Assembly: GCA_035319065.1 (NCBI GenBank)
Contig: DATHDM010000318.1
Coordinates: 1-23,480 of the forward strand
Direction: 5' to 3'
DNA: 23,480 bases
Source of the DNA: DASPRM01 sp035319065
Lineage (GTDB): Bacteria > Acidobacteriota > Terriglobia > Terriglobales > Acidobacteriaceae
Shown here: positions 15,167-22,149 of the stretch, piece after piece
Numbering within the stretch: position 1 is the first letter of the stretch
Layout: every line of letters starts with the position of its first letter
Notes under the pieces: generated by a model
Told to the model about the DNA's origin: nothing
Database searches by the model: none
What the model saw: only the letters and a program-made list of their open reading frames with translations
Made by a program: the position numbers and the translations under genes

Positions 15167-15616
15167 ATGAGAAAACTGGCTCTGGCTTTTGGGACAGTCC
15201 TTCTGCTCTTTTGTGCCGTGGGCGCCTATGCACAAGACGAGTACTGCTTGTATACCAAGGTCAGCCTTGACCCGTTGACCGTTTTCGTAAACGGCAAGGA
15301 GTCGTTTGACCTTACCGCCCAAGTGAGAAGCATCTGTGGCTGGCCGGTGCACGAAGGCCAGGTCTGCTTCTTCGATGCGTTCAAGAGCTTGACGTTTATT
15401 AAGTGTGTGGAAGTGAACGAGTGGGGTAAGGCGTACATCACCATTCGGAAGGAACAGTACGTCAATTTTTCTGGTCCCATTCCCACGCAGTACATTCAAG
15501 CGCGGTTTTTTGACGAGGAGGACCTCGTGCTCCCGGACGGTCTGCAGGAGTTCTACTTTCCCAGCATAAGCAACCCGGGCACGCTGGTGTGCGTTGGTTG
15601 TGCCTCCGGATTCTAG
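15167..15616 (+). CDS. Small secreted six-cysteine protein, paralogue 1
   Basis: The product is 149 residues. The ATG at 15167 is chosen because it starts a clean signal peptide (MRKLALAFGTVLLLFCAVGAYA, cleavage before Gln) and has the strong ribosome binding site GAAGGAAGG; an in-frame extension to 15050 is untranslated leader. The mature protein of about 127 residues has six cysteines, all conserved in the neighbouring paralogue. The middle (PLTVFVNGKE, FDLTAQV, GQVCFFDAFKSLTFI, WGKAYITI, IPTQYIQARFFD) follows the strand pattern of bacterial Ig-like domains (LTA.V, G.V.F.D, G.A..T, I.A.Y.D). It ends in PSISNPGTLVCVGCASGF. I know no named family; function is unknown. It is about two-thirds identical to paralogue 2 by eye. 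Confidence 0.82.
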   Translation: MRKLALAFGTVLLLFCAVGAYAQDEYCLYTKVSLDPLTVFVNGKESFDLTAQVRSICGWPVHEGQVCFFDAFKSLTFIKCVEVNEWGKAYITIRKEQYVNFSGPIPTQYIQARFFDEEDLVLPDGLQEFYFPSISNPGTLVCVGCASGF

Positions 15617-15854
15617 GATTTTGCAGCACAGCCCGGCGCCAAGTTCCGGCCCGGGTGGGGACCTTGGAAACAAGATCCGGCCGAACCCAGTATGCGGAAA
15701 ACGATTTGCCCGCCTCTCTTGCGCGCCACTTTGAGCGCTCGATGTGGGTGGGCAGTGAGCCAATACCTGGCCCGCGGAACTCCCCACGCTAGGTCGGGGC
15801 ATGGCAAGCGCAAACGGACATGAGTGTCGAACACATCGAGGAGGAAAAGAAAAC
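15617..15854 (+). repeat. Diverged second copy of the structured leader between the two paralogues
   Basis: This intergenic stretch matches the leader of paralogue 1 in the same order: a CCCGG/CCGGG hairpin ending in CCCGGGT (15650-15656), the identical 13-mer ATCCGGCCGAACC (15675-15687, also at 14975-14987), a stem GCCCGCC/GGTGGGC (15708-15714 with 15747-15753), and a GCATGGCA...ACATG...ribosome-binding-site end. The duplication therefore included the leader as well as the gene. No promoter as good as that at 14819 is visible, so paralogue 2 is probably transcribed by read-through. Confidence 0.5.
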
Positions 15855-16316
15855 ATGAAACGATTAGGTCTGGCTTTAGCAATTGTGGTCGTGCTGCTCT
15901 CTATGTCAGCAGCCTCGTTCGCTCTTGATGGATACTGCGCCTATACGAAGACCACGCTTTCCCCCCTGACGGTCTTCGTAAACGGCAAGGAACCGTTTGA
16001 CCTTACGGCGTTGGTAAAAAGCATCTGCGGATTCCCGATTTATCACGGGGTAGTCTGCATTTTCGACGCCTTCAAGAGCCTGACGTTTATTGACTGCGAG
16101 GAGCTGAACCGGTGGGGTCAGGCGTACTTCACGGTTCACAAAGGGGAGTACGTGAACTTTACAGGCTCCATCCCCACACAGTACATCCAGGCACGCTACT
16201 ATGACATCTCCGAAATCTGGGACGCAGCAACCCCGGAAGAGGAAAGACTGTACTTCTTCCCCAGCATAAGCAACCCCGGCACGCTAGTTTGTGTCGGCTG
16301 CGCCGCCGGATTCTAA
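15855..16316 (+). CDS. Small secreted six-cysteine protein, paralogue 2
   Basis: The product is 153 residues from the ATG at 15855, preceded by GAGGAAAAG as ribosome binding site; an in-frame extension to 15801 is rejected because it precedes the signal peptide. The signal peptide MKRLGLALAIVVVLLSMSA is followed by SFA and a mature start near LDGYC. The six cysteines (GYC, SIC, VVC, IDC, LVC, VGC) align with those of paralogue 1, enough for three disulfides. The core blocks PLTVFVNGKE, FDAFKSLTFI, IPTQYIQAR and the tail FPSISNPGTLVCVGCAAGF are almost identical between copies, whereas the segment before the tail (about residues 118-134) differs in length and sequence. An Ig-like fold is inferred from the strand pattern only. 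A strong terminator follows 14 bases after the stop. Confidence 0.85.
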   Translation: MKRLGLALAIVVVLLSMSAASFALDGYCAYTKTTLSPLTVFVNGKEPFDLTALVKSICGFPIYHGVVCIFDAFKSLTFIDCEELNRWGQAYFTVHKGEYVNFTGSIPTQYIQARYYDISEIWDAATPEEERLYFFPSISNPGTLVCVGCAAGF

Positions 16317-16330
16317 TTCTGGCCGAAGAC

Positions 16331-16361
16331 AAGGGCCGTCTTGAGGGGCGGCCCTTTTTTT
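16331..16361 (+). terminator. Rho-independent terminator after paralogue 2
   Basis: Perfect 8-bp stem AAGGGCCG/CGGCCCTT with a 10-base loop and an uninterrupted T-tract (T16355-T16361). It ends the two-gene unit that begins at the promoter at 14819. Confidence 0.9.
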
Positions 16362-16404
16362 CTTGCGGGGTAACTTCCTTTAGTTTTGGACCTCCACAGG
16401 TTCC

Positions 16405-16437
16405 TTGACGGCGCGGGCGTGAGATTCGGGGTAGAAT
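16405..16437 (+). promoter_or_regulatory. Possible promoter of the secretin gene
   Basis: TTGACG at 16405-16410 and TAGAAT at 16432-16437 precede the gene, but they are 21 bp apart, longer than ideal. If TAGAAT is used, transcription starts about 4 bases before the ATG at 16448, giving an almost leaderless mRNA. No ribosome binding site is evident. Confidence 0.35.
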
Positions 16438-16447
16438 CTCTGGGCCT

Positions 16448-18295
16448 ATGCGGACCCTCCTGGGCATAACCCTTTTCCTTTGCCTGCCAGCCTGGGCTGA
16501 GAAGCCGCCCTCGATTCCTGCAAACTGCTCTGCGGACGCGACTTGCGGAATCTCCAAAAAGGACGTTAAGCAGGCCCATCGGGATTTTGAGCGGGCTCAG
16601 AAGCTGCAGAAAGAGGGCAGGCTGGAGGATGCGCTCCAGGCCATGGACGATGTGGTGCGCCTGGTGCCCCGCAGTCCGGAGTACCTCACCGCCCGGGAAA
16701 TGATCAAACAGCAGTTGGTGTCCCGGCATATCGATCGGGCGGGAGCGCTGCTGACCGACGGCAAGCGCCAAGAAGCTCTGGCGGAGCTGCAGGCCGCCCT
16801 GAGACTGGATCCGAACAATGACTTGGCGCAGCAGCGCGTGCGCGAGGCCATGCCCGCCCCCAGCGGCGCGGGCGCTGGGAAGGAGCCGCCTCCGGACTTT
16901 TTCTCTGAGGCCCGGCCTATCGTTCTGACTCCGTCGTCAGAGCAGCTGACCATTCATTTCCGGGGATCCTCGCGAGAGCTGCTGCAGCAGATCTGCACTG
17001 CCTTCGGAATCAAGCCCGTATTCGACGATTCCGTGCATACCAAGGCGGTCACCCAGTTCGACCTGGAAGACGTGGAGTTCAACAAAGCTATAGAGCTGGC
17101 GACCAAGGAAGCCAAGGTGCTCTGGGTGCCGATTTCCGCCAAGGAAATCCTGTTCGCCGACGATACCCCGGAGCAGCACCGGCAGTTCGACCGCATGGTG
17201 CTCGAGACCTTCTATTTGTCGAATTCGACCACGCAACAGGAGTTGAATGAAATCGCCACTGCGCTACGTGCGGTATTGGATCTGAAGCTGATCCAGACCG
17301 CGTCGGCAAACTCCAGCCTGAGCCTTCGCGCCACGCAAGCCACGGTCGAGGCGGCGGAAAAGCTGCTGCCAATGCTCGTGCGGCCCAAGCCGGAAGTGAT
17401 GCTGGAGTTGCAGGCTTTCGAGATCAGCCACACCTTGACGCAGGAGCTGGGAGTGAATCTGCCGCTGCAGTGGCAGGTCATCAACCTGCCGGCTTCGTTA
17501 GTCGCCCTCCTGCAAAACTCGCAGAGCGTTGACCTGGTGAACCAGTTGATCTCCTCGGGGGGCATCAACCAGGTCAATTCCGGCGCCATCCAGGGGTTGC
17601 TGGCGCAGCTGCAGAGCCAGTCGCAGAATCCGCTGCTGCAGACTCCCTTTGCCACCTTCGGAGGCGGGATTACGCGATTCGCGATTCCTTTCCCGCCGGC
17701 ATCGGTGCACGTGCAACTCAACGAATCCACCGTAAAGAACCTGCAGCGGCTCAATCTGCGCGCGGCTCTGAACAACGCCGCCACCATGCGGATCGGCAGC
17801 CGCATTCCCATTCTCAATACCAGCTTCGCGCCCATCTTCAACAGCCCGCAGATCTCGCAGGTGATCGGCAACCGGACCTTTATTCCCCCTTTTCCCTCGT
17901 TCAACTACGAGGACATCGGAATCACGGTGAAGGCCACTCCGCAGAGCATTGGGCCGGAGGGCGTTGCTCTTAAACTGGAACTTCAGGTCAGGGCGGTAAC
18001 CTCGCAGTCCGTAAATGGGATACCTGTTCTATCCAACCGCGAGTATGTGGGCAATATCAGCCTGAAGGACGGGGAACCCGCCTTCGTGGTGGGAATCATC
18101 ACCCAGAGCGAGCAGAAGAACCTGCAAGGAATACCGGGGATCTACCACGTGCCTCTGCTGAGCCAGGCCACCACGCTGCATAACCTGGAGCACGACACCG
18201 ACGAGCTGCTCGTAGTGATATTGCCGCGCATCATCTCCAAGCAGGACACGATGAACCAAAAGGCGGAAATCTGGCTGCCGACGGCATCGCGCTAA
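16448..18295 (+). CDS. Secretin-family outer-membrane protein with N-terminal TPR-like region
   Basis: Secretins form gated outer-membrane rings for type II/III secretion, type IV pili or phage export. The 615-residue protein has a signal peptide (MRTLLGITLFLCLPAWA), a TPR-like helical region at about 43-135 (AHRDFERAQKLQKEGRLEDAL and DGKRQEALAELQAALRLDPNN), and an N0/STN-like domain from about 167 (LTIHFRGSSRELLQQICTAFGI). An N1/NolW-like domain around 245-315 and the secretin beta domain from about 318 follow. The beta domain ends with the diagnostic GIYHVPLLSQATT and ELLVVILPRII near 586. A Gln/Asn/Ser-rich insert lies near 360-400. No ATPase, pilin or inner-membrane partner is visible, so the substrate is unknown. 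This TPR-STN-secretin layout resembles PilQ/GspD relatives; the assignment to a particular machine is open. Confidence 0.88.
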   Translation: MRTLLGITLFLCLPAWAEKPPSIPANCSADATCGISKKDVKQAHRDFERAQKLQKEGRLEDALQAMDDVVRLVPRSPEYLTAREMIKQQLVSRHIDRAGALLTDGKRQEALAELQAALRLDPNNDLAQQRVREAMPAPSGAGAGKEPPPDFFSEARPIVLTPSSEQLTIHFRGSSRELLQQICTAFGIKPVFDDSVHTKAVTQFDLEDVEFNKAIELATKEAKVLWVPISAKEILFADDTPEQHRQFDRMVLETFYLSNSTTQQELNEIATALRAVLDLKLIQTASANSSLSLRATQATVEAAEKLLPMLVRPKPEVMLELQAFEISHTLTQELGVNLPLQWQVINLPASLVALLQNSQSVDLVNQLISSGGINQVNSGAIQGLLAQLQSQSQNPLLQTPFATFGGGITRFAIPFPPASVHVQLNESTVKNLQRLNLRAALNNAATMRIGSRIPILNTSFAPIFNSPQISQVIGNRTFIPPFPSFNYEDIGITVKATPQSIGPEGVALKLELQVRAVTSQSVNGIPVLSNREYVGNISLKDGEPAFVVGIITQSEQKNLQGIPGIYHVPLLSQATTLHNLEHDTDELLVVILPRIISKQDTMNQKAEIWLPTASR

Positions 18296-18408
18296 AGCCA
18301 GCACACGAGCAATCAGCTACCAAGCAAAGCAGCAGAGTCTTCCCGATTCTCGAGCCGCAGAACTGTGCGAAGCTCTCCGATGAATGATCGCCAGAAGTGA
18401 AGCGCACG

Positions 18409-19326
18409 CTATTTTGATTGCGCCTGAAAGGCGGTAATCTGCTTCAGCACGTCATAGGGCGTGCCGCCTACGTTGGCGATCTTGCGGCCGTTGATGAACA
18501 GCGTAGGCGTGGCAGTGACTTCCAAGGCGTTTCCCAGCGCCTGCGAGGCGTAGATCTGCGCGGCGATGCCGGGATCGGCGGTGCAGGCGGCCACTGTATC
18601 GGGGCTCAAGCCGGTTTCGCCGACCAACTGCTTCAAGCGTCCCTCAATCTCATTCTCATTGAGCCGGCTGATCTCGTCCTGCCGGTCGTAAACCGTATCG
18701 ACGTACTTCCAGAAGGCATCGTTATTCTGCTTTGCCACGCACTGGGCGTACTTGGAGGCGGTTAAGGCCCACTTGTGGATCTGGGTCAGAGGAAACTGCT
18801 GGAAGACCAGGCGGGAGTTGGGAACTTCGGACAGCAGCTTCTGAATAGTCGGCTGAGCGCGTTTGCAGGCGGGGCACTGCAGGTCGCCAAACTCGACGAT
18901 CGTGACTTGGGCATCGGCTGGGCCCCGCGAGGGTCCGTTCATCTGGCTCTTTAGGGTTTCTCGCGCCGCCAGGAACGGATCCGCGCCGAACGGCATCATG
19001 TCGGCGTAGAGGGCATACTTCTGGTCGGGGGTGACATAGAGCTTCAGGCCCTGCTGTCCCTGCGGAGTGGTGGCACGCGCGTCGACCTCGTAGAGCGCGG
19101 GATCGGGTGCCGGCTTGATGTCCACCACTTCGATACGGAGATTTTGATCGTATCCGAACATGTGATGCAGAAACGACTCCACAGTTTCCCGAGTCAGGGG
19201 AGAGGGGACATGGGAAGCTGCGAGGGTCGAGGCAGGTTGAGCGCCGGCCTTGTTCGGCGAGGCGTTTTGCGCAAGCAAGATACCCGCCAGCAGGCAAGCT
19301 ACGATCGAGACGACAACAGGACGCAT
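18409..19326 (-). CDS. DsbA-like secreted thiol:disulfide oxidoreductase (Thioredoxin_4 family)
   Basis: The 305-residue protein carries a signal peptide (MRPVVVSIVACLLAGILLAQ) and an N-terminal extension of about 110 residues that contains a short alpha/beta unit (RIEVVDIKPAPDPALYEV). The thioredoxin-fold domain follows, with the redox pair Cys151-Pro-Ala-Cys154 in FGDLQCPACKRAQPTI, an inserted helical region and the cis-proline segment TATPTLFING. This is the DsbA/BdbD class that makes or repairs disulfides in exported proteins; whether it oxidises or isomerises cannot be told. It follows nadE by 18 bases with a good ribosome binding site (AAGGAAA), so it is probably co-transcribed. It converges with the secretin gene; the 111-bp gap 18298-18408 shows no clear terminator. 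Its closeness to the six-cysteine proteins is suggestive only. Confidence 0.9.
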   Translation of the reverse strand: MRPVVVSIVACLLAGILLAQNASPNKAGAQPASTLAASHVPSPLTRETVESFLHHMFGYDQNLRIEVVDIKPAPDPALYEVDARATTPQGQQGLKLYVTPDQKYALYADMMPFGADPFLAARETLKSQMNGPSRGPADAQVTIVEFGDLQCPACKRAQPTIQKLLSEVPNSRLVFQQFPLTQIHKWALTASKYAQCVAKQNNDAFWKYVDTVYDRQDEISRLNENEIEGRLKQLVGETGLSPDTVAACTADPGIAAQIYASQALGNALEVTATPTLFINGRKIANVGGTPYDVLKQITAFQAQSK

Positions 19327-19344
19327 GGTTTCCTTTCCGTGAGC

Positions 19345-20985
19345 TCAGAATCCGTACTTGGCGGCAATGGGGTAACGGCGGCCCACGCCAAATGCCTTCT
19401 CAGTGACCTTCAGGCCCACCGCCGCCTGCTGGCGCTTGTATTCGGCGCGGTCCACCATGTGAATAACCCGACGCACCAGCCCAAGATCAATCTTGCGATC
19501 GGCGGCAATCTGCTCGGCGGTTTTGTGCTCTTCGATGTAGTCCTCAAGAATGGGATCCAGAATCTCGTAGGGCGGCAGAACGTCGGTGTCCTTCTGGTTG
19601 GGCCGCAACTCAGCAGAGGGCGACTTTTCAATCGAGGAGCGAGGAATCACAGGGCGGCCCGAATTGACATAGTGAGCCAGGCGATAGACCAGGGTCTTGG
19701 GCACGTCGGAGATGGCCGCCAGGCCCCCGACCATGTCGCCGTAAAGCGTGCAGTAGCCGACGGCCAGCTCGGACTTGTTTCCGGTGGTGATGACCAGCGC
19801 GCCGAACTTGTTGGAGAGGGCCATCAGCAAGGCTCCGCGAATCCGCGACTGAATGTTTTCCTCGGTGACGTCGGGGCCTCGGCCGGCAAACACCGGCTCG
19901 AGCGAGCTCAGGTAGGAACGGAAGATGGCGGCAATGGGAATGAGCTCAAAACGTATGCCGAGATTGGCAGCCAGCGCCCGGGCGTCGTCAATGCTGCCTT
20001 GTGAGGAATAGTCGCTGGGCATGCCGACGCCGATGACGTTGTCTTTTCCCAGGGCATCGACGGCGATGGTGGCGGTGAGGGCGGAATCGATGCCCCCGCT
20101 AAGCCCCACGATCACGCGCTCAAATCCGCATTTGCGAACATAGTCGCGGGTACCGAGAACCAGGGCAGCGTAAACGCTGGCCTCCTCGCCCTCAATCTGG
20201 GGATGTATCTCGCCGGTAAGCGAGTTCGAGTCAAAGAAGATTAGGTCTTCTTCGAAGGAGCGGCCCTGGGCGATGATGTGCCCGTCGGGCGCGATGACCA
20301 GGCTCGACCCATCGAAGACCAGACTGTCGTTGCCCCCCACAAGATTGACAACAGCAACAGGGACCTTGTGGCGAGTGGCGATCGCGGTCAGCATGTTTTG
20401 CCGCAGCTCGCGCTTGCCGATGTTGAAGGGGGAGGCGGAGATGTTGAGCAGGAAGTTTCCGCCCTCGCGCATCAAAGCTTCCACGGGATCGACCTTGTAG
20501 AGCGGGCGGCTCCAGAAGCTCTTGTCGTTCCAGGCGTCCTCGCAGATGGTGAGAGCGACCTGCTTGCCGCAGAACGACAGCACGTGCTGGGAGGGTGCGG
20601 GAGCGAAGTTGCGCGATTCGTCGAAAACGTCGTAGGTGGGAAGCAGCATCTTCGACTGCGTGAGCACCACCCTGCCATCCTGGATGACCACGGCGGAGTT
20701 CAGGACCCGTTTGCCGGTCTCAGCTTTGGCGGGAGCGACCACTCCGCAAATAACGGTAATCCCCTGGACTTGCGCCTTGATTTCTTCCACCGCCTCCTGA
20801 TTGCGGGCGACGAAGCTGGGCCGCTCCACCAGATCACGAGGAGGATAGCCGCAGACCGCAAGCTCGGGGAACAGTATGAGCCCGGCGCCCGCTTCCCTGG
20901 CCCGGCGGGCGTAACTCAGGATATTGGCCGCGTTCCCTCGGAAGTCCCCGATGGTGGTGTTGATCTGTCCGAGAGCAATCTTCAC
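19345..20985 (-). CDS. nadE: Glutamine-dependent NAD+ synthetase
   Basis: It converts nicotinic acid adenine dinucleotide to NAD+ using ammonia released from glutamine and channelled between its two domains. The 546-residue protein has an N-terminal nitrilase-type glutaminase with the triad Glu41 (FPELAVCGYPP), Lys112 (QSKMLLPTYDVFDE) and Cys148 (LTICEDAW). A C-terminal synthetase follows with the PP-loop SGGIDSALT from Ser296, GNKSELAVGYCTLYGDMVGG and SPSAELRPNQKDTDVLPPYEILD. The GTG at 20985 is chosen because MKIALGQINTTIGDFRGN is the family N-terminus; an ATG at 21033 would add 16 unrelated residues. A TACACT box lies only 6 bases before the GTG, suggesting a leaderless mRNA. The DsbA-like gene follows after 18 bases. 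Confidence 0.97.
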   Translation of the reverse strand: MKIALGQINTTIGDFRGNAANILSYARRAREAGAGLILFPELAVCGYPPRDLVERPSFVARNQEAVEEIKAQVQGITVICGVVAPAKAETGKRVLNSAVVIQDGRVVLTQSKMLLPTYDVFDESRNFAPAPSQHVLSFCGKQVALTICEDAWNDKSFWSRPLYKVDPVEALMREGGNFLLNISASPFNIGKRELRQNMLTAIATRHKVPVAVVNLVGGNDSLVFDGSSLVIAPDGHIIAQGRSFEEDLIFFDSNSLTGEIHPQIEGEEASVYAALVLGTRDYVRKCGFERVIVGLSGGIDSALTATIAVDALGKDNVIGVGMPSDYSSQGSIDDARALAANLGIRFELIPIAAIFRSYLSSLEPVFAGRGPDVTEENIQSRIRGALLMALSNKFGALVITTGNKSELAVGYCTLYGDMVGGLAAISDVPKTLVYRLAHYVNSGRPVIPRSSIEKSPSAELRPNQKDTDVLPPYEILDPILEDYIEEHKTAEQIAADRKIDLGLVRRVIHMVDRAEYKRQQAAVGLKVTEKAFGVGRRYPIAAKYGF

Positions 20986-20991
20986 AAGGCT

Positions 20992-20997
20992 AGTGTA
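20992..20997 (-). promoter_or_regulatory. Possible -10 box of nadE (TACACT), implying a leaderless transcript
   Basis: On the minus strand TACACT ends 6 bases before the GTG start codon, so transcription would begin at or next to that codon. No ribosome binding site is seen before the GTG. The box is a partial match to TATAAT and no clear -35 was found. Confidence 0.35.
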
Positions 20998-21059
20998 AAA
21001 GGGGGGCTGAGGAATCGCCAAGCGAGGGTGCAAGCCTGACCCGCGGCATCATTACCACG

Positions 21060-22103
21060 CTAGTTGGGCACGTGCGGAGGCGCCGGCTTATGCCCGGGAG
21101 ATCCCGCGGGGTCGGAAGTGGGGGAATCCTCGGGTACAGCGGGCCGCGGGGTTCCCACTGGCACGCTCTTCAGGTCATCATCTGCTTCTTCACCCGGCCG
21201 ACGGAGTGAAGGCGCATTGGCGGGACGAGTTTGCGGCTCCTGCTCCTGCTTCTTGGCAACTGTGGCGGGCTGCAGATCGACTTCCTTCTCGGTGCGGACC
21301 ATCTTCTTGCCGTCGACCTTCATAACCTCAAGGCGAACCACTTCATCGCCGACAAAGCGGACAAACTCCACGTCCTCCGGAGGAACGCCGTAGATCCACT
21401 CCTCGTATTCGGCGTCGCCGTCTTTCTCTCGCGTCTTCTGCGGGGGGCGGCCTTTGGCATAGACCACCATCTCACGGTTCATGCCCACCAGGACCTGATG
21501 ATTCTTGATGGCTTCCTTAGCCTTGGGAGGAATGGTGTCCAGGTATGCTTCCACCGCCGATTTGGAGTGAAAATCGAGCACCGGGCTGAGCAGGTCCTTC
21601 ACTTGGTTGGGGGTGAGCTCGGGCACGTAGTTGTCGAACATCAGCTCCACATAGGAGCCGCGGGGATTCGTGTTTTCGTTGGGCGTGCCGGGGCTGGCGG
21701 AACCCATGGGTCCGCTGACCTCAATGTGCTCATACCATTTCTTCTTGCGCTCAGGACCACCGTTGATCTCGAAAATGATGCTCTTGGGTTTGAACTTGAC
21801 CAGTGTGATGAGCGCGCGATCTCCGGGCTTGGCTGCCGGCCCGTATGCTGCAGTGATCACCTGTAATTCCGCGTCGCTGGGCGAGACAGTCCCATCCTTG
21901 ATGGTGAGCCCTTTGCGTCCCTGTGGGAACGGCTTGCGCACGAATACCTGTTCGGCGCTCAAGGTTCGAATCAGGGCCACTCGGGTTTCGTTCGAAAGAT
22001 GGGGAGCGTCTTTAGGCGGCGGCGCAGGCTTGGAATCGGCGAGCAGCCGGCAGGAGCAAGCGATGAGCGCTACTGCAAGGAGCTGAATGCGCTGCCCGGT
22101 CAT
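21060..22103 (-). CDS. Exported, possibly lipid-anchored protein with a BamE/SmpA-like segment
   Basis: The 347-residue product starts with a hydrophobic signal (MTGQRIQLLAVALIACSC). LIAC at 13-16 fits a lipobox, so it may be a lipoprotein, though a normal signal peptidase site at LLA is an alternative. The ATG at 22103 is preferred over an in-frame TTG at 22115. The middle (about 60-200) has no family I recognise. Residues about 205-265 (VLVGMNREMVVYAKGRPPQKTRE, EEWIYG, VEFVRFVGDEVVRLEVM) follow the pattern of BamE/SmpA domains: a VGM start, a G-x-P turn, then a W-I-Y-G strand. The last about 75 residues are a Pro/Glu/Asp-rich disordered tail. It stands alone with its own TATAAT box. Function is unknown; an envelope role is inferred. 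Confidence 0.75.
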   Translation of the reverse strand: MTGQRIQLLAVALIACSCRLLADSKPAPPPKDAPHLSNETRVALIRTLSAEQVFVRKPFPQGRKGLTIKDGTVSPSDAELQVITAAYGPAAKPGDRALITLVKFKPKSIIFEINGGPERKKKWYEHIEVSGPMGSASPGTPNENTNPRGSYVELMFDNYVPELTPNQVKDLLSPVLDFHSKSAVEAYLDTIPPKAKEAIKNHQVLVGMNREMVVYAKGRPPQKTREKDGDAEYEEWIYGVPPEDVEFVRFVGDEVVRLEVMKVDGKKMVRTEKEVDLQPATVAKKQEQEPQTRPANAPSLRRPGEEADDDLKSVPVGTPRPAVPEDSPTSDPAGSPGHKPAPPHVPN

Positions 22104-22127
22104 GGTGTACCCCAAAATCCTACTGCG

Positions 22128-22133
22128 ATTATA
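22128..22133 (-). promoter_or_regulatory. -10 box (TATAAT) of the exported BamE-like protein gene
   Basis: A perfect TATAAT on the minus strand sits 24 bases upstream of the ATG at 22103, giving a leader of about 18 nt. It lies just downstream of the CPBP protease stop codon, so this gene need not depend on read-through. The best -35-like hexamer (TTAACA) is only 14 bp away. Confidence 0.5.
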
Positions 22134-22149
22134 AGCCTGAAACGGGCTG

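Noticed and set aside
14995..15270. Plus-strand open frame of 91 codons in the leader, possible leader peptide
   Set aside because: It overlaps the start of paralogue 1 in another frame, has no good ribosome binding site, and its codons look like non-coding GC-rich sequence. A short regulatory peptide cannot be excluded, but there is no positive evidence.
14927..15856. Minus-strand open frame of 309 codons across paralogue 1 and its leader
   Set aside because: It runs opposite a real signal-peptide protein and its structured leader, and its sequence is low-information and Arg/Pro/Ser-rich.
18298..18408. Bidirectional terminator between the secretin and DsbA-like genes
   Set aside because: Only a weak GCGCA/TGCGC pairing without a T-run is present on either strand.
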